Below, piece after piece: positions 34,351-42,011 of a stretch of DNA of 42,011 nucleotides; within the stretch, counting starts at the first letter, position 1; each line of letters starts with the position of its first letter. Source of the DNA: Rhodospirillales bacterium (lineage in GTDB: Bacteria > Pseudomonadota > Alphaproteobacteria > Acetobacterales > Acetobacteraceae). Both the position numbers and the translations under genes were made by a program. Location: NCBI GenBank assembly GCA_028869995.1, contig JAGWQN010000019.1, positions 1 through 42,011 of the forward strand. Direction: 5' to 3'. The notes under the pieces are model-generated. The model did no database searches and had not been told where the DNA came from. It saw only the letters and a program-made list of their open reading frames with translations.

Positions 34351-35830
34351 GGACCTGATCGAGATCAGCGAACCGGGTGAACTCGCCCTCGAAGAAGACC
34401 TCGACCGTGCCCGTCGGGCCATGGCGCTGCTTCTCGATCAGCAGCTCGGCCTTGTTGTGCACCTTCTCCATGTTTTCCTGCCAGCGCGCGAGCGCGTCCT
34501 CGTGCTTGGCCGGATTGTCGAAGGCGATCGCCTTCGGCTTGCGCATGTTGAGGTAGTATTCGTCGCGGTAGATGAACATCACCACATCCGCGTCCTGTTC
34601 GATCGAGCCGGATTCACGCAGGTCGGCGAGCTGCGGGCGTTTGTCGTCGCGGCTTTCGACGGCGCGCGAGAGCTGGGATGCGGCGATCACCGGTACGTCG
34701 AGCTCCTTCGCCAGCGCCTTGAGGCCCTGGGTGATCATGCTGATTTCCAGCACCCGGCTTTCCGCGCGCTGCCCGACGGCGGGGCGCATGAGCTGCAGGT
34801 AGTCGACCATGACCAGCGCGAGCCCGTCGGTCCGCTTCAGGCGCCGGCAGCGGCTGCGCAGCGCCGAGAGCGTGATACCCGGCGTATCGTCGATGAAGAT
34901 CGGCAGGGCATTGATCTCGCGGCTGACGCCAACGAAACGATCGAAGTCGCGCTGCGCGATGTCGCCGCGGCGGATCCGGTCGCCGGAAATGCGTGCGGCG
35001 TCGGCGAGGATGCGGTTGCCCACCTGTTCGGCGCTCATTTCCAGCGAGAAGATGGCAACCGACCGGTTGGGCATCGCGCTGGGGTCGACCGTGCGGGCCT
35101 CGCCGAGAAAGGAGCGCGCGGCGGCCTGGGCGATGGTCGTCAGCAGCGAGGATTTTCCCATGCCCGGTCGCCCGGCCATGATGATGAGGTCGGATTTGTG
35201 CAGGCCGCCCAGCCGCTTGTCGAGGTCGCGCAGCCCGGTGGTGACGCCGGAGATGCCGCCCGAGCTGCGCAGCGCCCGCTCCGCCGCGGCCACGGCCTGC
35301 GCCAGCGCCCGGTCGAAGCCGATGAAGCCGCGCTCGCTGTCGTGCTCGGCGAGGGTATAGAGGGCTGATTCGGCCTGTTCGATCTGGTGCTTGGCGTCCT
35401 GGTCCGGCTCCGAGGCGAAGGCGCCGTTGACGACGTTCTCGCCGATGTCGATGAGCTGGCGGCGCAGCCAGGCATCGTGGATCGCACGCCCATAGTCGCC
35501 GGCGTTGATGATGCCGACCATGGCCGAGACGAGCTGGGCGAGATAGGCGGTGCCGCCGACCTCCTCGAGGTGACCGGAATGCTCGAACTCGGCCTTCAGC
35601 GTGACCGCGTCGGCGATCTGCCCACGGCCGACGCGCGCGGCGATGGCAGCGTAGATGCGGCCATGGATGGCGTCGGCGAAATGTTCGGGACGCAGGAAAT
35701 CGGAAACCCGATCATAGGCACCATTGTTCGCCAGCAACGCGCCCAGCAGCGCCTGCTCCGCCTCCACGTTGGTCGGCGGCAGGCGCTGGGACAGGCCCAG
35801 CAGCGACGACTCGGTCTCGCGCGTTACCAT
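34334..35830 (-). CDS. dnaB: Replicative DNA helicase DnaB
   Basis: 498 residues. The N-terminal DnaG-interacting domain spans about 15-125 (PPTNVEAEQALLGALLANNGAYDRVSDFL), then a linker helix and the RecA-like motor: Walker A GRPGMGKSS near 220, SLEMSAEQ, DDTPGITLSALRSRCRRLKR, Walker B VMVDYLQLM and the arginine-finger region ESGSIEQDADVVMFIYRDEYY. The ring helicase unwinds DNA at the fork. A segment of about 15 residues after SFLGEART is a family-typical alphaproteobacterial insertion. It is first in the minus-strand run that continues to the purF-linked SDR. Confidence 0.97.
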   Translation of the reverse strand: MVTRETESSLLGLSQRLPPTNVEAEQALLGALLANNGAYDRVSDFLRPEHFADAIHGRIYAAIAARVGRGQIADAVTLKAEFEHSGHLEEVGGTAYLAQLVSAMVGIINAGDYGRAIHDAWLRRQLIDIGENVVNGAFASEPDQDAKHQIEQAESALYTLAEHDSERGFIGFDRALAQAVAAAERALRSSGGISGVTTGLRDLDKRLGGLHKSDLIIMAGRPGMGKSSLLTTIAQAAARSFLGEARTVDPSAMPNRSVAIFSLEMSAEQVGNRILADAARISGDRIRRGDIAQRDFDRFVGVSREINALPIFIDDTPGITLSALRSRCRRLKRTDGLALVMVDYLQLMRPAVGQRAESRVLEISMITQGLKALAKELDVPVIAASQLSRAVESRDDKRPQLADLRESGSIEQDADVVMFIYRDEYYLNMRKPKAIAFDNPAKHEDALARWQENMEKVHNKAELLIEKQRHGPTGTVEVFFEGEFTRFADLDQVHADEF

Positions 35831-35904
35831 CCCCCTTTCCTACGCTCGTGCGGGCCAGTCCGCACGCCGCCCCGATTGTGGATTGCGTGGATTGGGGGGA
35901 CGGC

Positions 35905-37140
35905 TCAGGCGCGGATCTCCTGTCGCGCGGCTGCCTGCTCGGCCTGCGCGATGTAGTCGCGCGAAAGCGGCAGCGCCGTCTGGTCGCGCACCAGCTGCAG
36001 CTGGAAGTTCATGTGGTCCTGGCGGCGGAAGGCGAGTTCGGAGCCCACCAGGTAGAACTCGAACATGCGGCAGAACCGCTCGTCGTAGAGGCCCTGGATC
36101 GCGTCGCGGTTGGCTGCGAAACGTCGCCGCCACTGGCGCAGCGTCAGCGCGTAGTGCAGCCTCAGGATCTCGATGTCGGTGGTTCGCAGCCCTGCCCGCT
36201 CGACCGCCGGCAGCACCTCCGACAGGGACGGCGAATAGCCCCCGGGGAAAATGTACTTGGCAAGCCAAGGGTTGGTGCTGGCCGGCCCGTCGAAGCGGCC
36301 GATGGCGTGGATCAGCGCCACGCCGTCCGGCGCGAGGCAGCGCTTCACCACGCGGAAGAACTGCTCGTAGAAGCCGACCCCGACATGCTCGAACATGCCC
36401 ACCGAGACGATGCGGTCGAAGGTGGCGTGCAGGGCCCGATAGTCCATCAGTTCGAAGGAGACACGATCCGCGAGCCCTTCGGCAGCGGCCCGCGCCTGCG
36501 CCTCGGCAAGCTGCTCGGTGGACAGCGTTATGCCGGTCACGCGCGCGCCATAGTCGCGCGCCAGCGAGAGCGCCATGCCCCCCCAGCCGCAGCCGATGTC
36601 GAGCACCGAGAGGTCCGGCCGGTCGAGCCGCAGCTTGGCGGCGATATGCCGCTTCTTCTTGATCTGCGCTTCCTCCAGCGTCTCGTCGCCGTTGGGGAAA
36701 TACGCGCACGAATACTGGCGGTCGCGATCGAGGAAGAGCGAGTAGAGCCGACCGTTCAGGTCGTAGTGGTGGGCCACGTTACGCCGCGCGCGCGATGCCG
36801 GATTGAACTGCGCGAAGCGGCGGGTGACGCGCCCGAGCCAGTCGCGCAGATTGATCAGCGGCACGCGCGCGGTCTGCGAGCCGAGATTGGTCATCAGCAC
36901 GTCGAGAATTTCGTAGATGCTGCAATCGACCGGCGTGACCGTCCCGTCCATGTAGGCCTCGCCCAGCGCCAGGCTCGGATTGAAGACCAGGCGTCGGATC
37001 GTGGCCGCATCGGCAATGGCCATCACCGCCTCGGGCCCCTTCTCGCCGGCATAGGTGGTGACGGAACCATCGGGCCAGCGCACCGTCAGCCGGCCGAGCA
37101 CCACGAGCCGCCTGAGAATATAATCGAGCGCCGGCCGCAT
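35905..37140 (-). CDS. cfa: Cyclopropane-fatty-acyl-phospholipid synthase
   Basis: 411 residues. The ATG at 37140 has a strong GGAGGAGC site just upstream. After an N-terminal lipid-binding region (GEAYMDGTVTPVDCSIYEIL), the SAM fold begins with VLDIGCGWGG at 179-188, followed by GITLSTEQLAEAQARA, ELMDYR and VSVGMFEHVG. HYDLNGRLYSLFLD and YSCAYF are signature blocks. The enzyme methylenates unsaturated acyl chains of membrane phospholipids, typically in stationary phase or acid stress. It follows the large polytopic protein gene on the same strand after 86 bases. Confidence 0.95.
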   Translation of the reverse strand: MRPALDYILRRLVVLGRLTVRWPDGSVTTYAGEKGPEAVMAIADAATIRRLVFNPSLALGEAYMDGTVTPVDCSIYEILDVLMTNLGSQTARVPLINLRDWLGRVTRRFAQFNPASRARRNVAHHYDLNGRLYSLFLDRDRQYSCAYFPNGDETLEEAQIKKKRHIAAKLRLDRPDLSVLDIGCGWGGMALSLARDYGARVTGITLSTEQLAEAQARAAAEGLADRVSFELMDYRALHATFDRIVSVGMFEHVGVGFYEQFFRVVKRCLAPDGVALIHAIGRFDGPASTNPWLAKYIFPGGYSPSLSEVLPAVERAGLRTTDIEILRLHYALTLRQWRRRFAANRDAIQGLYDERFCRMFEFYLVGSELAFRRQDHMNFQLQLVRDQTALPLSRDYIAQAEQAAARQEIRA

Positions 37141-37226
37141 CCGCTCCTCCTTCGTGCGTAAGACCGGGCTAGATTGGACCGGCCGGCGCCCCGAAGGCAA
37201 CCAGTTGCACCCGTCGCCCCGGCCGC

Positions 37227-38867
37227 TCAGGAAGCCGGAACGACCTTGTAGAGTGCGATTCCCGGCCGTTGCGCGACCCGGACAAGGCGGCCATGCAGCA
37301 TCGTCGGCGGCGCACCGGTCCACGTGCCCGTCACGATCATCATATCGAAATAACCGAGCGCCGGATCGATCGGCCGCTGCCCCGCCTCCTTGGCCACGGC
37401 GCGGCGGATCGTCTCCATCGCCGTCTCGGTGGCGACCTCCGCCGGCACCGCCTCGAGCGGCTGCTGTCCGGGCTTGTCGAACAGTGCCGGTACGAAACGA
37501 TCGGACAGCGCGGCGATATAGACCGGGAAATGATAGTCGGTCGGCAGCGCCAGATCGACGACCCAGGGGCTGATCCCCGGCGCCGGCGTGTCGTCCTGCA
37601 CCTCGCCGACCCGTGCGCCGGGCGGAATCTGGTCGAGGATCCAGCGCACGTCGGCGAGGTAGGGGCCGGTGCGCGACCAGGCGATCAGCATGACACCGAG
37701 GCGCAGCGCCAGCATCGCGCCAAGCACGAGGGCTGTCCCGCGCGCCTCGCGGCGGTCACGAAACCAGGGCAGGAAAACGACGCTGACGAGGACGCCCGCC
37801 ATCAGCTGGAAACGGACATTGACATAGTAGAGTCCATGCTCGGCGAAGGGCAGCGCCAGCCCGAGCACGAACATGACCAGCAGCACCAGCAGCCCTGCGG
37901 GTGCTACGGCGACCCCGCCGTTACGCCGGGCCCGCAACAGGACCAGCAGGAGCAGCAGGCCGGTGAGCGTGCCGAGCAGGACCGGGTAGGAATACCATGC
38001 CGAGCCGAGCGTATGCCAAAGCAGTGCCGGGCGCTCGGGCAGCGTCCGCCCGCCGACGGTCAGCACCTTGGTCGCGGCGTAGAGCGCGGCGAGCATCAGC
38101 CCGGCCGGCAGCGGTGGCAGCAGGGCGGCGAGCAGCGCCCGCCAGGGCTTGGCTTGCGGCGGCCCGGCTTGTGGCGGCCCGGCTTTTGGCGGCGGCGGGC
38201 GCCATGCCCGCCAGGCGCGCACCAGCGCGTCGGCGCCGAGGACCATGCCGAAGACGAAGGCGCCGAACAGGTGGGCGACGAACAGCACGAAGCCCAGCGG
38301 CAGCGCCAGCACCGCGAGCCCGGCCAGCGCGCGCGGCGAGCGGGCGCGCTCGCGCAGCAGCAGCCAGGCGCCGGCGGCCCAGAACGCCAGCATCGTCGAG
38401 AGGCAGAAATTCATGAAGCCGCGCAGCAGCCCGCCGTTCCAGGCGCTGAAGGCGGCGGTGAGGAACCAGGGCGACCAGCGCGCCCCACCCGGCCCCGCAT
38501 GCAGGGCCCGGCCGAGCAGGGCGAGCCCGCCCACCCAGCCGGCGACGATCACGGCCACCAGCACCTTGGCCGCCGCCGCGGGGGAGAGGAAGGCAAGCAG
38601 CGGCGGCACCAGCAGGTCCATGCCGAGATTGGGCACGAACACCCAGTGGACGCTGAAATGGCGGGCGAAGGCGCTGCCCTCGAGCTGGCCCGCCAGCAGC
38701 ATCATCCGCACCATGTGGTTGGGCAGGTCGGTGAGCGGCGGCATGCCCACCAGCAGCAGCGGCGTGCACAGAACCAGCCCGAGGGCGGCCACCTGCACCC
38801 AGGGGGCGGGGAGCCGGGGTGGGGCCTTTGGGGGCGTGGCCGAGGGGGGTGGGGTCGATCGGGGCAT
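37227..38867 (-). CDS. Polytopic membrane protein, possibly GT-C-type
   Basis: 546 residues with roughly 11 membrane segments between 20 and 400 and a soluble C-terminal domain (about 410-546). The first loop after helix 1 contains TDLPNH, a D-x-PNH motif seen in families of polytopic sugar-lipid transferase-like proteins, which suggests a GT-C fold; no firm family is assigned. Residues about 226-240 hold three PPxAx repeats encoded by 15-base tandem units. The N-terminal 20 residues are proline-rich. The C-terminal part has PTDYHFPVYIAALSDRFVPALF and TGTWTGAPP. A glycan or lipid modification role in the envelope would fit the nearby cfa and uppP, but is inference. Confidence 0.75.
   Translation of the reverse strand: MPRSTPPPSATPPKAPPRLPAPWVQVAALGLVLCTPLLLVGMPPLTDLPNHMVRMMLLAGQLEGSAFARHFSVHWVFVPNLGMDLLVPPLLAFLSPAAAAKVLVAVIVAGWVGGLALLGRALHAGPGGARWSPWFLTAAFSAWNGGLLRGFMNFCLSTMLAFWAAGAWLLLRERARSPRALAGLAVLALPLGFVLFVAHLFGAFVFGMVLGADALVRAWRAWRPPPPKAGPPQAGPPQAKPWRALLAALLPPLPAGLMLAALYAATKVLTVGGRTLPERPALLWHTLGSAWYSYPVLLGTLTGLLLLLVLLRARRNGGVAVAPAGLLVLLVMFVLGLALPFAEHGLYYVNVRFQLMAGVLVSVVFLPWFRDRREARGTALVLGAMLALRLGVMLIAWSRTGPYLADVRWILDQIPPGARVGEVQDDTPAPGISPWVVDLALPTDYHFPVYIAALSDRFVPALFDKPGQQPLEAVPAEVATETAMETIRRAVAKEAGQRPIDPALGYFDMMIVTGTWTGAPPTMLHGRLVRVAQRPGIALYKVVPAS
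38151..38195. repeat. Three 15-base tandem units inside the polytopic protein gene
   Basis: Units GGCTTGCGGCGGCCC, GGCTTGTGGCGGCCC and GGCTTTTGGCGGCGG follow one another. In the minus-strand gene they encode PPKAG, PPQAG and PPQAK. Being a multiple of three bases, copy-number change would keep the frame and only lengthen a loop. Confidence 0.8.
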
Positions 38868-38994
38868 GCGCGCGCATGGGGGCGGCAGGCGGGCGCCGCG
38901 TCAAGGCGGCCGCGGCCACACCGGCGGTGCGCCGGGTTGCGCCCTGGAGGAAATCCGGGCAAGCCGCTGCCCTTCTTCCATCCTCCGAGGCTCC
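38868..38994. promoter_or_regulatory. Divergent intergenic region, polytopic protein / uppP
   Basis: This 127-base gap separates outward-facing genes and must carry or flank both promoters. I see no clear promoter consensus. CCGAGG five bases before the uppP ATG serves as its ribosome site. Confidence 0.3.
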
Positions 38995-39831
38995 ATGTCA
39001 GCGATCCAGGCCCTTGTCATCGCCATCGTCCAGGGTGCGACCGAGCTGTTCCCCGTCAGCTCCCTCGGCCATGCCGTGGCGCTGCCGGCGCTGCTGTCGT
39101 GGCACATCAACCAGCACGCGCCGACCTTCCTGCCCTTTCTGGTGATGCTGCATGTCGGCACCGCGACGGCGCTGCTGGGCTATTTCTGGCGCGACTGGCT
39201 CGCCATCGCCGGCGGGCTGCTGGGCATGGGCAGCGAGCACCACCGCCGCGAGAGCCGGCGCGTGTTCATGCTGATCGTCATCGCCACCATCCCCGCCGTC
39301 ATCCTCGGGTTCCTTGCCGAGCATTTCTTCCGCAACCTGTTTGGGATCCCGCTCGTCGCCTCGGTCTTCCTCATCGCCAACGGGCTGATGCTGATGGCCG
39401 GCGAGCGCGCGCGCGGGAACGCGACGCGGCCGCTCTCGGCGCTGTCCGTCGCCGACGCGGTGGTGATCGGGCTGTGGCAGTGCCTCGCGCTGATCCCCGG
39501 CATGTCGCGCTCGGGCGCGACCATCGTGGGCGGGCTGGTGCGCGGGATCGACCACGAGGATTCGGCGCATTTCTCGTTCCTGATCGCGACCCCGATCATC
39601 CTCGGCGCGACCACGCTCGAGGTGCCCAAGCTGCTGCGCGCGGGGGTGGCACCAGGCGCCTTCGGCATCGCCGCGATGGCGGCCGTGGTGGCGGGGCTGG
39701 TCGCCTGGGCCAGCACCTGGTTCCTGATGCGCTACTTCCACCGCGCGATGAACAGCGCCGCCCTCGACCCGTTCGGCTGGTATTCGATCGTGGCGGGGGC
39801 GCTGCTCACCGTCTGGTTCCTGTTCGCGTGA
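38995..39831 (+). CDS. uppP: Undecaprenyl-diphosphatase
   Basis: 278 residues, about eight membrane helices. The catalytic blocks are present: QGATELFPVSSLGH at 13-26 with Glu17 and His26, and IPGMSRSGATI around 165-175 with the key Arg. The enzyme recycles undecaprenyl diphosphate to the monophosphate carrier for peptidoglycan and other envelope glycans. The usual loop after SSxxH is slightly divergent (AVALPALLSWHINQ). It overlaps or abuts the secreted hydrolase gene downstream, suggesting cotranscription. Confidence 0.95.
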   Translation: MSAIQALVIAIVQGATELFPVSSLGHAVALPALLSWHINQHAPTFLPFLVMLHVGTATALLGYFWRDWLAIAGGLLGMGSEHHRRESRRVFMLIVIATIPAVILGFLAEHFFRNLFGIPLVASVFLIANGLMLMAGERARGNATRPLSALSVADAVVIGLWQCLALIPGMSRSGATIVGGLVRGIDHEDSAHFSFLIATPIILGATTLEVPKLLRAGVAPGAFGIAAMAAVVAGLVAWASTWFLMRYFHRAMNSAALDPFGWYSIVAGALLTVWFLFA

Positions 39832-39842
39832 GCGCGGGGACC

Positions 39843-40649
39843 ATGCAGCGCCGCCGGCTCCTCGCCGCCTCCCTCGCCGCCCCGCTCGCCGCGACCATGG
39901 CTGGGCCGGCCCCTGCCCTGGCGAAGCCGCCGCCGCTCGCGGTGGACCCGATCGACCGGCTCTCGACGCCCTGGTGGCGGCGGCGCTTCGAGGCCAAGCA
40001 GGCCGAGATCCGCCGCGCGCCGCCGCGGCTGCTGATGCTGGGCGACAGCATCACCCAGGACTACGAGAAGCACGGGCCGCCGGCCTGGCGCGACTTCGTT
40101 CCGGTGTGGGACCATTTCTACGGCGGGCGCGGGGCGATCAACCTCGGCTTCATCGGCGATGCGACCAGCCACCTGATCTGGCGGCTGATGCATGGCGAGC
40201 TCGACCACATGCGCCCGCGGGCGGCGGTGCTGCTGATCGGCGCCAACAACATGGGCGCGCCGCACTGGGGGGCGCGCGACACCATCGCCGGGATCGAGAC
40301 CATCATCGGGCTTTGCCAGCACCGCCAGCCGCAGATGGGCATCGTGCTGGTGAGCGTGCTGCCCTCGATCCGCAGCGCCTGGATCACCGCGACGACGACG
40401 CGCATCAACGCCGGGCTCGCCCGGCGCTTCGCCGGCGGGCGGCGGCGGGGCGTTGCCTATGTCGATGCGACATCGATCTTCGAGCGTAACGGTGTGGTCG
40501 ATGCGAGCCTCTACCTCGACCCTCACCTCACGCCGCCCGACCCGCCGCTGCACCCGACGGCGCAGGCCCAGGCGCGCCTGGCCGCCGCGATCGAGCCGGC
40601 GCTGGCGCCGATCCTCGGCGAGGCGCCGCGCCCGCCGATGCGCGGCTGA
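39843..40649 (+). CDS. Secreted SGNH/GDSL hydrolase, PAF-acetylhydrolase beta-like
   Basis: 268 residues. The signal sequence runs from MQRRRLLAAS to cleavage near ALA-KPP (residue 27); the three arginines allow a Tat route. SGNH blocks follow in order: MLGDSITQ with nucleophile Ser69, NLGFIGDATSHLIWRL (glycine block, 100-115), LIGANN with Asn135, and DPPLHPTAQA holding the Asp-His pair. The WRLMHGELDHMRPR segment closely resembles PAF-acetylhydrolase beta/gamma-type esterases. A periplasmic deacylase or deacetylase role is likely; the substrate is unknown. An in-frame GTG at 39828, overlapping the uppP stop, is an alternative start. Confidence 0.87.
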   Translation: MQRRRLLAASLAAPLAATMAGPAPALAKPPPLAVDPIDRLSTPWWRRRFEAKQAEIRRAPPRLLMLGDSITQDYEKHGPPAWRDFVPVWDHFYGGRGAINLGFIGDATSHLIWRLMHGELDHMRPRAAVLLIGANNMGAPHWGARDTIAGIETIIGLCQHRQPQMGIVLVSVLPSIRSAWITATTTRINAGLARRFAGGRRRGVAYVDATSIFERNGVVDASLYLDPHLTPPDPPLHPTAQAQARLAAAIEPALAPILGEAPRPPMRG

Positions 40650-40662
40650 GCCGGGCGGGCCG

Positions 40663-41304
40663 GTGCGCTTTCCCGCCATCGTCTTCGACATGGACGGCAC
40701 CCTGATCGACACCGAGAAGGTCTATGTCGCGGCCCGCGTCGAGACCGCGGCGGAGCTGGGCTTTCAGGACAGCGAGGCCTTTTTCCACGCCCAGCTCGGC
40801 CTGCCGGGGGCGGAGATGACGGCGAACCTGCTGCGCCATTTCGGCCCCGACTTCCCCCTCGCCGAGTTCGACCGCCGGCGCGCGCGCCGCTATGGCGAGC
40901 GGCTGGCGCAAGGCATCCCCGCCAAGCCCGGCGCGGCCGAGCTGCTCGCGCATTGCCGGGCCGCGGGCGTGGCCTGCGCGGTCGCGACCTCGGCGCGGCG
41001 CGAGACGGCGGAGACCAACCTCGCCCGCGCCGGGCTGCGCGCGGGGCTCGCCGCGATCGCCGGACGCGACGAGGTGGCGCGCGGCAAGCCGCACCCGGAT
41101 GTCTTCCTGCTGGCGGCGGAACGTTTGGGCTTCGCACCGGAGCAGTGCCTCGCGGTCGAGGATTCCCACCCCGGCGTGCGGGCGGCGCACGCGGCGGGGA
41201 TGACGGTGGCGATGGTGCCCGACCTGGTGGCGCCGAGCGAGGCGCTGCGCGAACTCTGCCACTTCGTGGTGGCCGACCTCGCCGCGTTGCGGGCGGTGAT
41301 TTAG
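40663..41304 (+). CDS. HAD-superfamily hydrolase (beta-phosphoglucomutase-like group)
   Basis: 213 residues from a GTG at 40663; no ATG is available before the catalytic motif. Motif I FDMDGTLIDTE has Asp9 and Asp11, motif II is AVATSARR, motif III includes GKPHPD, and motif IV is VEDSHPGVRAA. The cap is inserted between motifs I and II, as in subfamily IA. It removes phosphate from a small phosphorylated metabolite; Asp11 and the acidic motif IV suit a phosphatase or phosphomutase. It starts 13 bases after the SGNH gene and closes the uppP unit. Confidence 0.9.
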   Translation: MRFPAIVFDMDGTLIDTEKVYVAARVETAAELGFQDSEAFFHAQLGLPGAEMTANLLRHFGPDFPLAEFDRRRARRYGERLAQGIPAKPGAAELLAHCRAAGVACAVATSARRETAETNLARAGLRAGLAAIAGRDEVARGKPHPDVFLLAAERLGFAPEQCLAVEDSHPGVRAAHAAGMTVAMVPDLVAPSEALRELCHFVVADLAALRAVI

Positions 41305-41363
41305 AGGCGCAGGAACAGCGTTCAGGGTTCGGGCGTCAGTTCAGGAATTCGATCGGCTCGACG

Positions 41364-41397
41364 CACGTTCACGTCTCACGGAAAGACATGGAACGTG
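41364..41397. repeat. Inverted repeat downstream of the HAD gene
   Basis: CACGTTC (41364-41370) and GAACGTG (41391-41397) are perfect 7-base arms with a 20-base spacer, 60 bases past the HAD stop. It could be a weak terminator or protein-binding site; there is no T-run. Confidence 0.35.
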
Positions 41398-41400
41398 ATC

Positions 41401-41619
41401 TCAGCGAGTTCGCTTGCCGCGCGAACCATCGGTCGATGGTGAACCGGAGGTTCGATCTGCTGATTGGGGTAGTTTGACGCCCGCCTCAATGGCTTTGTCC
41501 AACATTTCAGCGGTCGTCGCTCGGCAAAGGCCGGCAAGACGTGCAACCTCCTGTATGATAAATTTGCGGAATCGTCCTGCTTCCAAGGCATCCCGGAAAG
41601 TGATACATAAGGCCGTCAT
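41401..41619 (-). CDS. Possible small protein, unknown
   Basis: 72 residues from an ATG at 41619 (a TTG at 41655 would give 84), read away from the DUF433 gene. The middle, RKFIIQEVARLAGLCRATTA, is helix-like and reads as plausible protein; the C-terminus is Ser/Arg-rich and less convincing. No family is recognised and no strong ribosome site is present (AGAAG near the ATG). It could be a real accessory gene, a remnant or chance. Confidence 0.25.
   Translation of the reverse strand: MTALCITFRDALEAGRFRKFIIQEVARLAGLCRATTAEMLDKAIEAGVKLPQSADRTSGSPSTDGSRGKRTR
41425..41440. promoter_or_regulatory. Near-perfect palindrome in the low-GC edge region
   Basis: ACCATCG and CGATGGT flank a two-base centre, and the element is bracketed by direct GAACC repeats (41423-41427 and 41441-41445). 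Its form fits a dimeric repressor site, but it lies over 200 bases from the DUF433 start. Confidence 0.3.
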
Positions 41620-41666
41620 GTTCTTCTTTTGCCCCGTTGCGAAGAAGTGTTCCAAGGCGAGATTCG

Positions 41667-42011
41667 ATGCCTGAACTCGACATCGGGAGCCTAATCGCAG
41701 CCTTCAGCGAGGAGCAGGTCCAGCGCCTTACGGGGCTGACTGCATCGCGCCTGCGGTATTGGGACAAAAGTGATTTTTTCCATCCCAGCTACGCTGACGA
41801 AAATTCGCGACTGCCATATAGCCGGTTCTATTCCTTCAAAGATGTGGTCGCCCTTCGCACAATCGAAATGCTGCGAGTGCAAAACAACGTCCCTTTGCAA
41901 CACCTTCGAAAGGTTGCAGAAAAACTAGCTCATCTTAAAGATGATTTGTGGATCAAGACGACCCTCTTTGTTGTAAATCGTCGTGTTGTTTTTGAAAATC
42001 CAGAGACGGGA
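41667..42011 (+). CDS. DUF433/MerR-like DNA-binding protein, N-terminal part (cut by window edge)
   Basis: 115 residues are present without a stop; the gene continues past the right edge. The ATG at 41667 has AAGGCGAG five bases upstream. Residues about 15-41 (SEEQVQRLTGLTASRLRYWD) form a MerR-type helix-turn-helix in which RLRYWD is the typical recognition element. YSFKDVVALRTIEMLR and VPLQHLRKVAEKLAHL continue the MerR-like fold, and the visible end FVVNRRVVFENPETG is the usual linker before a DUF433 domain. Such proteins often act as antitoxin-like partners of PIN-like DUF5615 proteins. The base composition is distinctly lower in GC than the window's core genes. Confidence 0.8.
   Translation, partial: MPELDIGSLIAAFSEEQVQRLTGLTASRLRYWDKSDFFHPSYADENSRLPYSRFYSFKDVVALRTIEMLRVQNNVPLQHLRKVAEKLAHLKDDLWIKTTLFVVNRRVVFENPETG

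Larger units (their letters stand above)
41305..41666. other. Lower-GC intergenic stretch at the edge of an accessory region
   Basis: These 362 bases separate the HAD gene from the DUF433 gene and are visibly less GC-rich than the rest of the window. They contain two inverted repeats (41364-41397 and 41425-41440) and one weak minus-strand reading frame described separately. No recognisable mobile-element end, tRNA or integration site was seen. Confidence 0.6.

Noticed and set aside
37269-39842. Very long plus-strand open frame upstream of the SGNH hydrolase
   Set aside because: It is the antisense shadow of the polytopic protein gene and an alternate frame of uppP; only the part from 39843 has family-like sequence.

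Overview
The window is about 42 kb of very GC-rich DNA, densely packed with genes and using many GTG and TTG starts. Gene content and order look like an alphaproteobacterium of the Rhodospirillales/Acetobacteraceae type: a dnaB-alr-mlaE-mlaF-radA-cvpA-purF-SDR run, yfgM-bamB-der, a PutA that lacks the DNA-binding domain, and a cyclopropane synthase. This assignment is inference from gene content; no rRNA, tRNA, CRISPR array or complete insertion sequence was seen.

Layout. 1-206 (-) is the N-terminus of elongation factor G, running off the left edge. 446-2961 (+) is a DUF1800/DUF1501 pair with a Tat-type signal on the second protein. 2945-4672 (-) is an M28-type peptidase with an unusual metal site, and 4821-5477 (+) is a DUF1345 membrane protein. 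5539-9366 (-) is a tightly overlapping four-gene operon (creatininase-like amidohydrolase, ketopantoate-reductase-like dehydrogenase, SDR, M20 peptidase), divergent from an LctP-type permease (9464-10861, +). It looks like an uncharacterised route for uptake and breakdown of an amide-linked hydroxy acid. 10905-11519 (+) is a DNA glycosylase. 11802-12314 (+) is an AT-rich orphan membrane protein, probably acquired horizontally.

12480-14645 (-) holds an Lrp/AsnC regulator, a DMT transporter and an alpha/beta hydrolase. Divergent from the regulator, 14771-20393 (+) encodes arginase, ornithine cyclodeaminase and PutA, which together convert arginine through ornithine and proline to glutamate. A perfect inverted repeat at 14653-14680 between the two units is a good operator candidate.

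20451-23873 (-) carries a quinone oxidoreductase, a YgjP-type metallopeptidase, a fosmidomycin-resistance-like MFS exporter and a small lipoprotein. 23970-27293 (+) is yfgM-bamB-der (outer-membrane assembly and ribosome maturation). 27331-35830 (-) is a housekeeping run: SDR, purF, cvpA, radA, mlaF, mlaE, alr, dnaB. radA there has no ordinary start codon where its conserved N-terminus begins. 35905-38867 (-) has cyclopropane-fatty-acyl-phospholipid synthase and a large polytopic membrane protein. 38995-41304 (+) has uppP, a secreted SGNH hydrolase and a HAD phosphatase. The last 700 bases are visibly lower in GC and end inside a DUF433/MerR-like DNA-binding protein, probably the edge of an accessory region.
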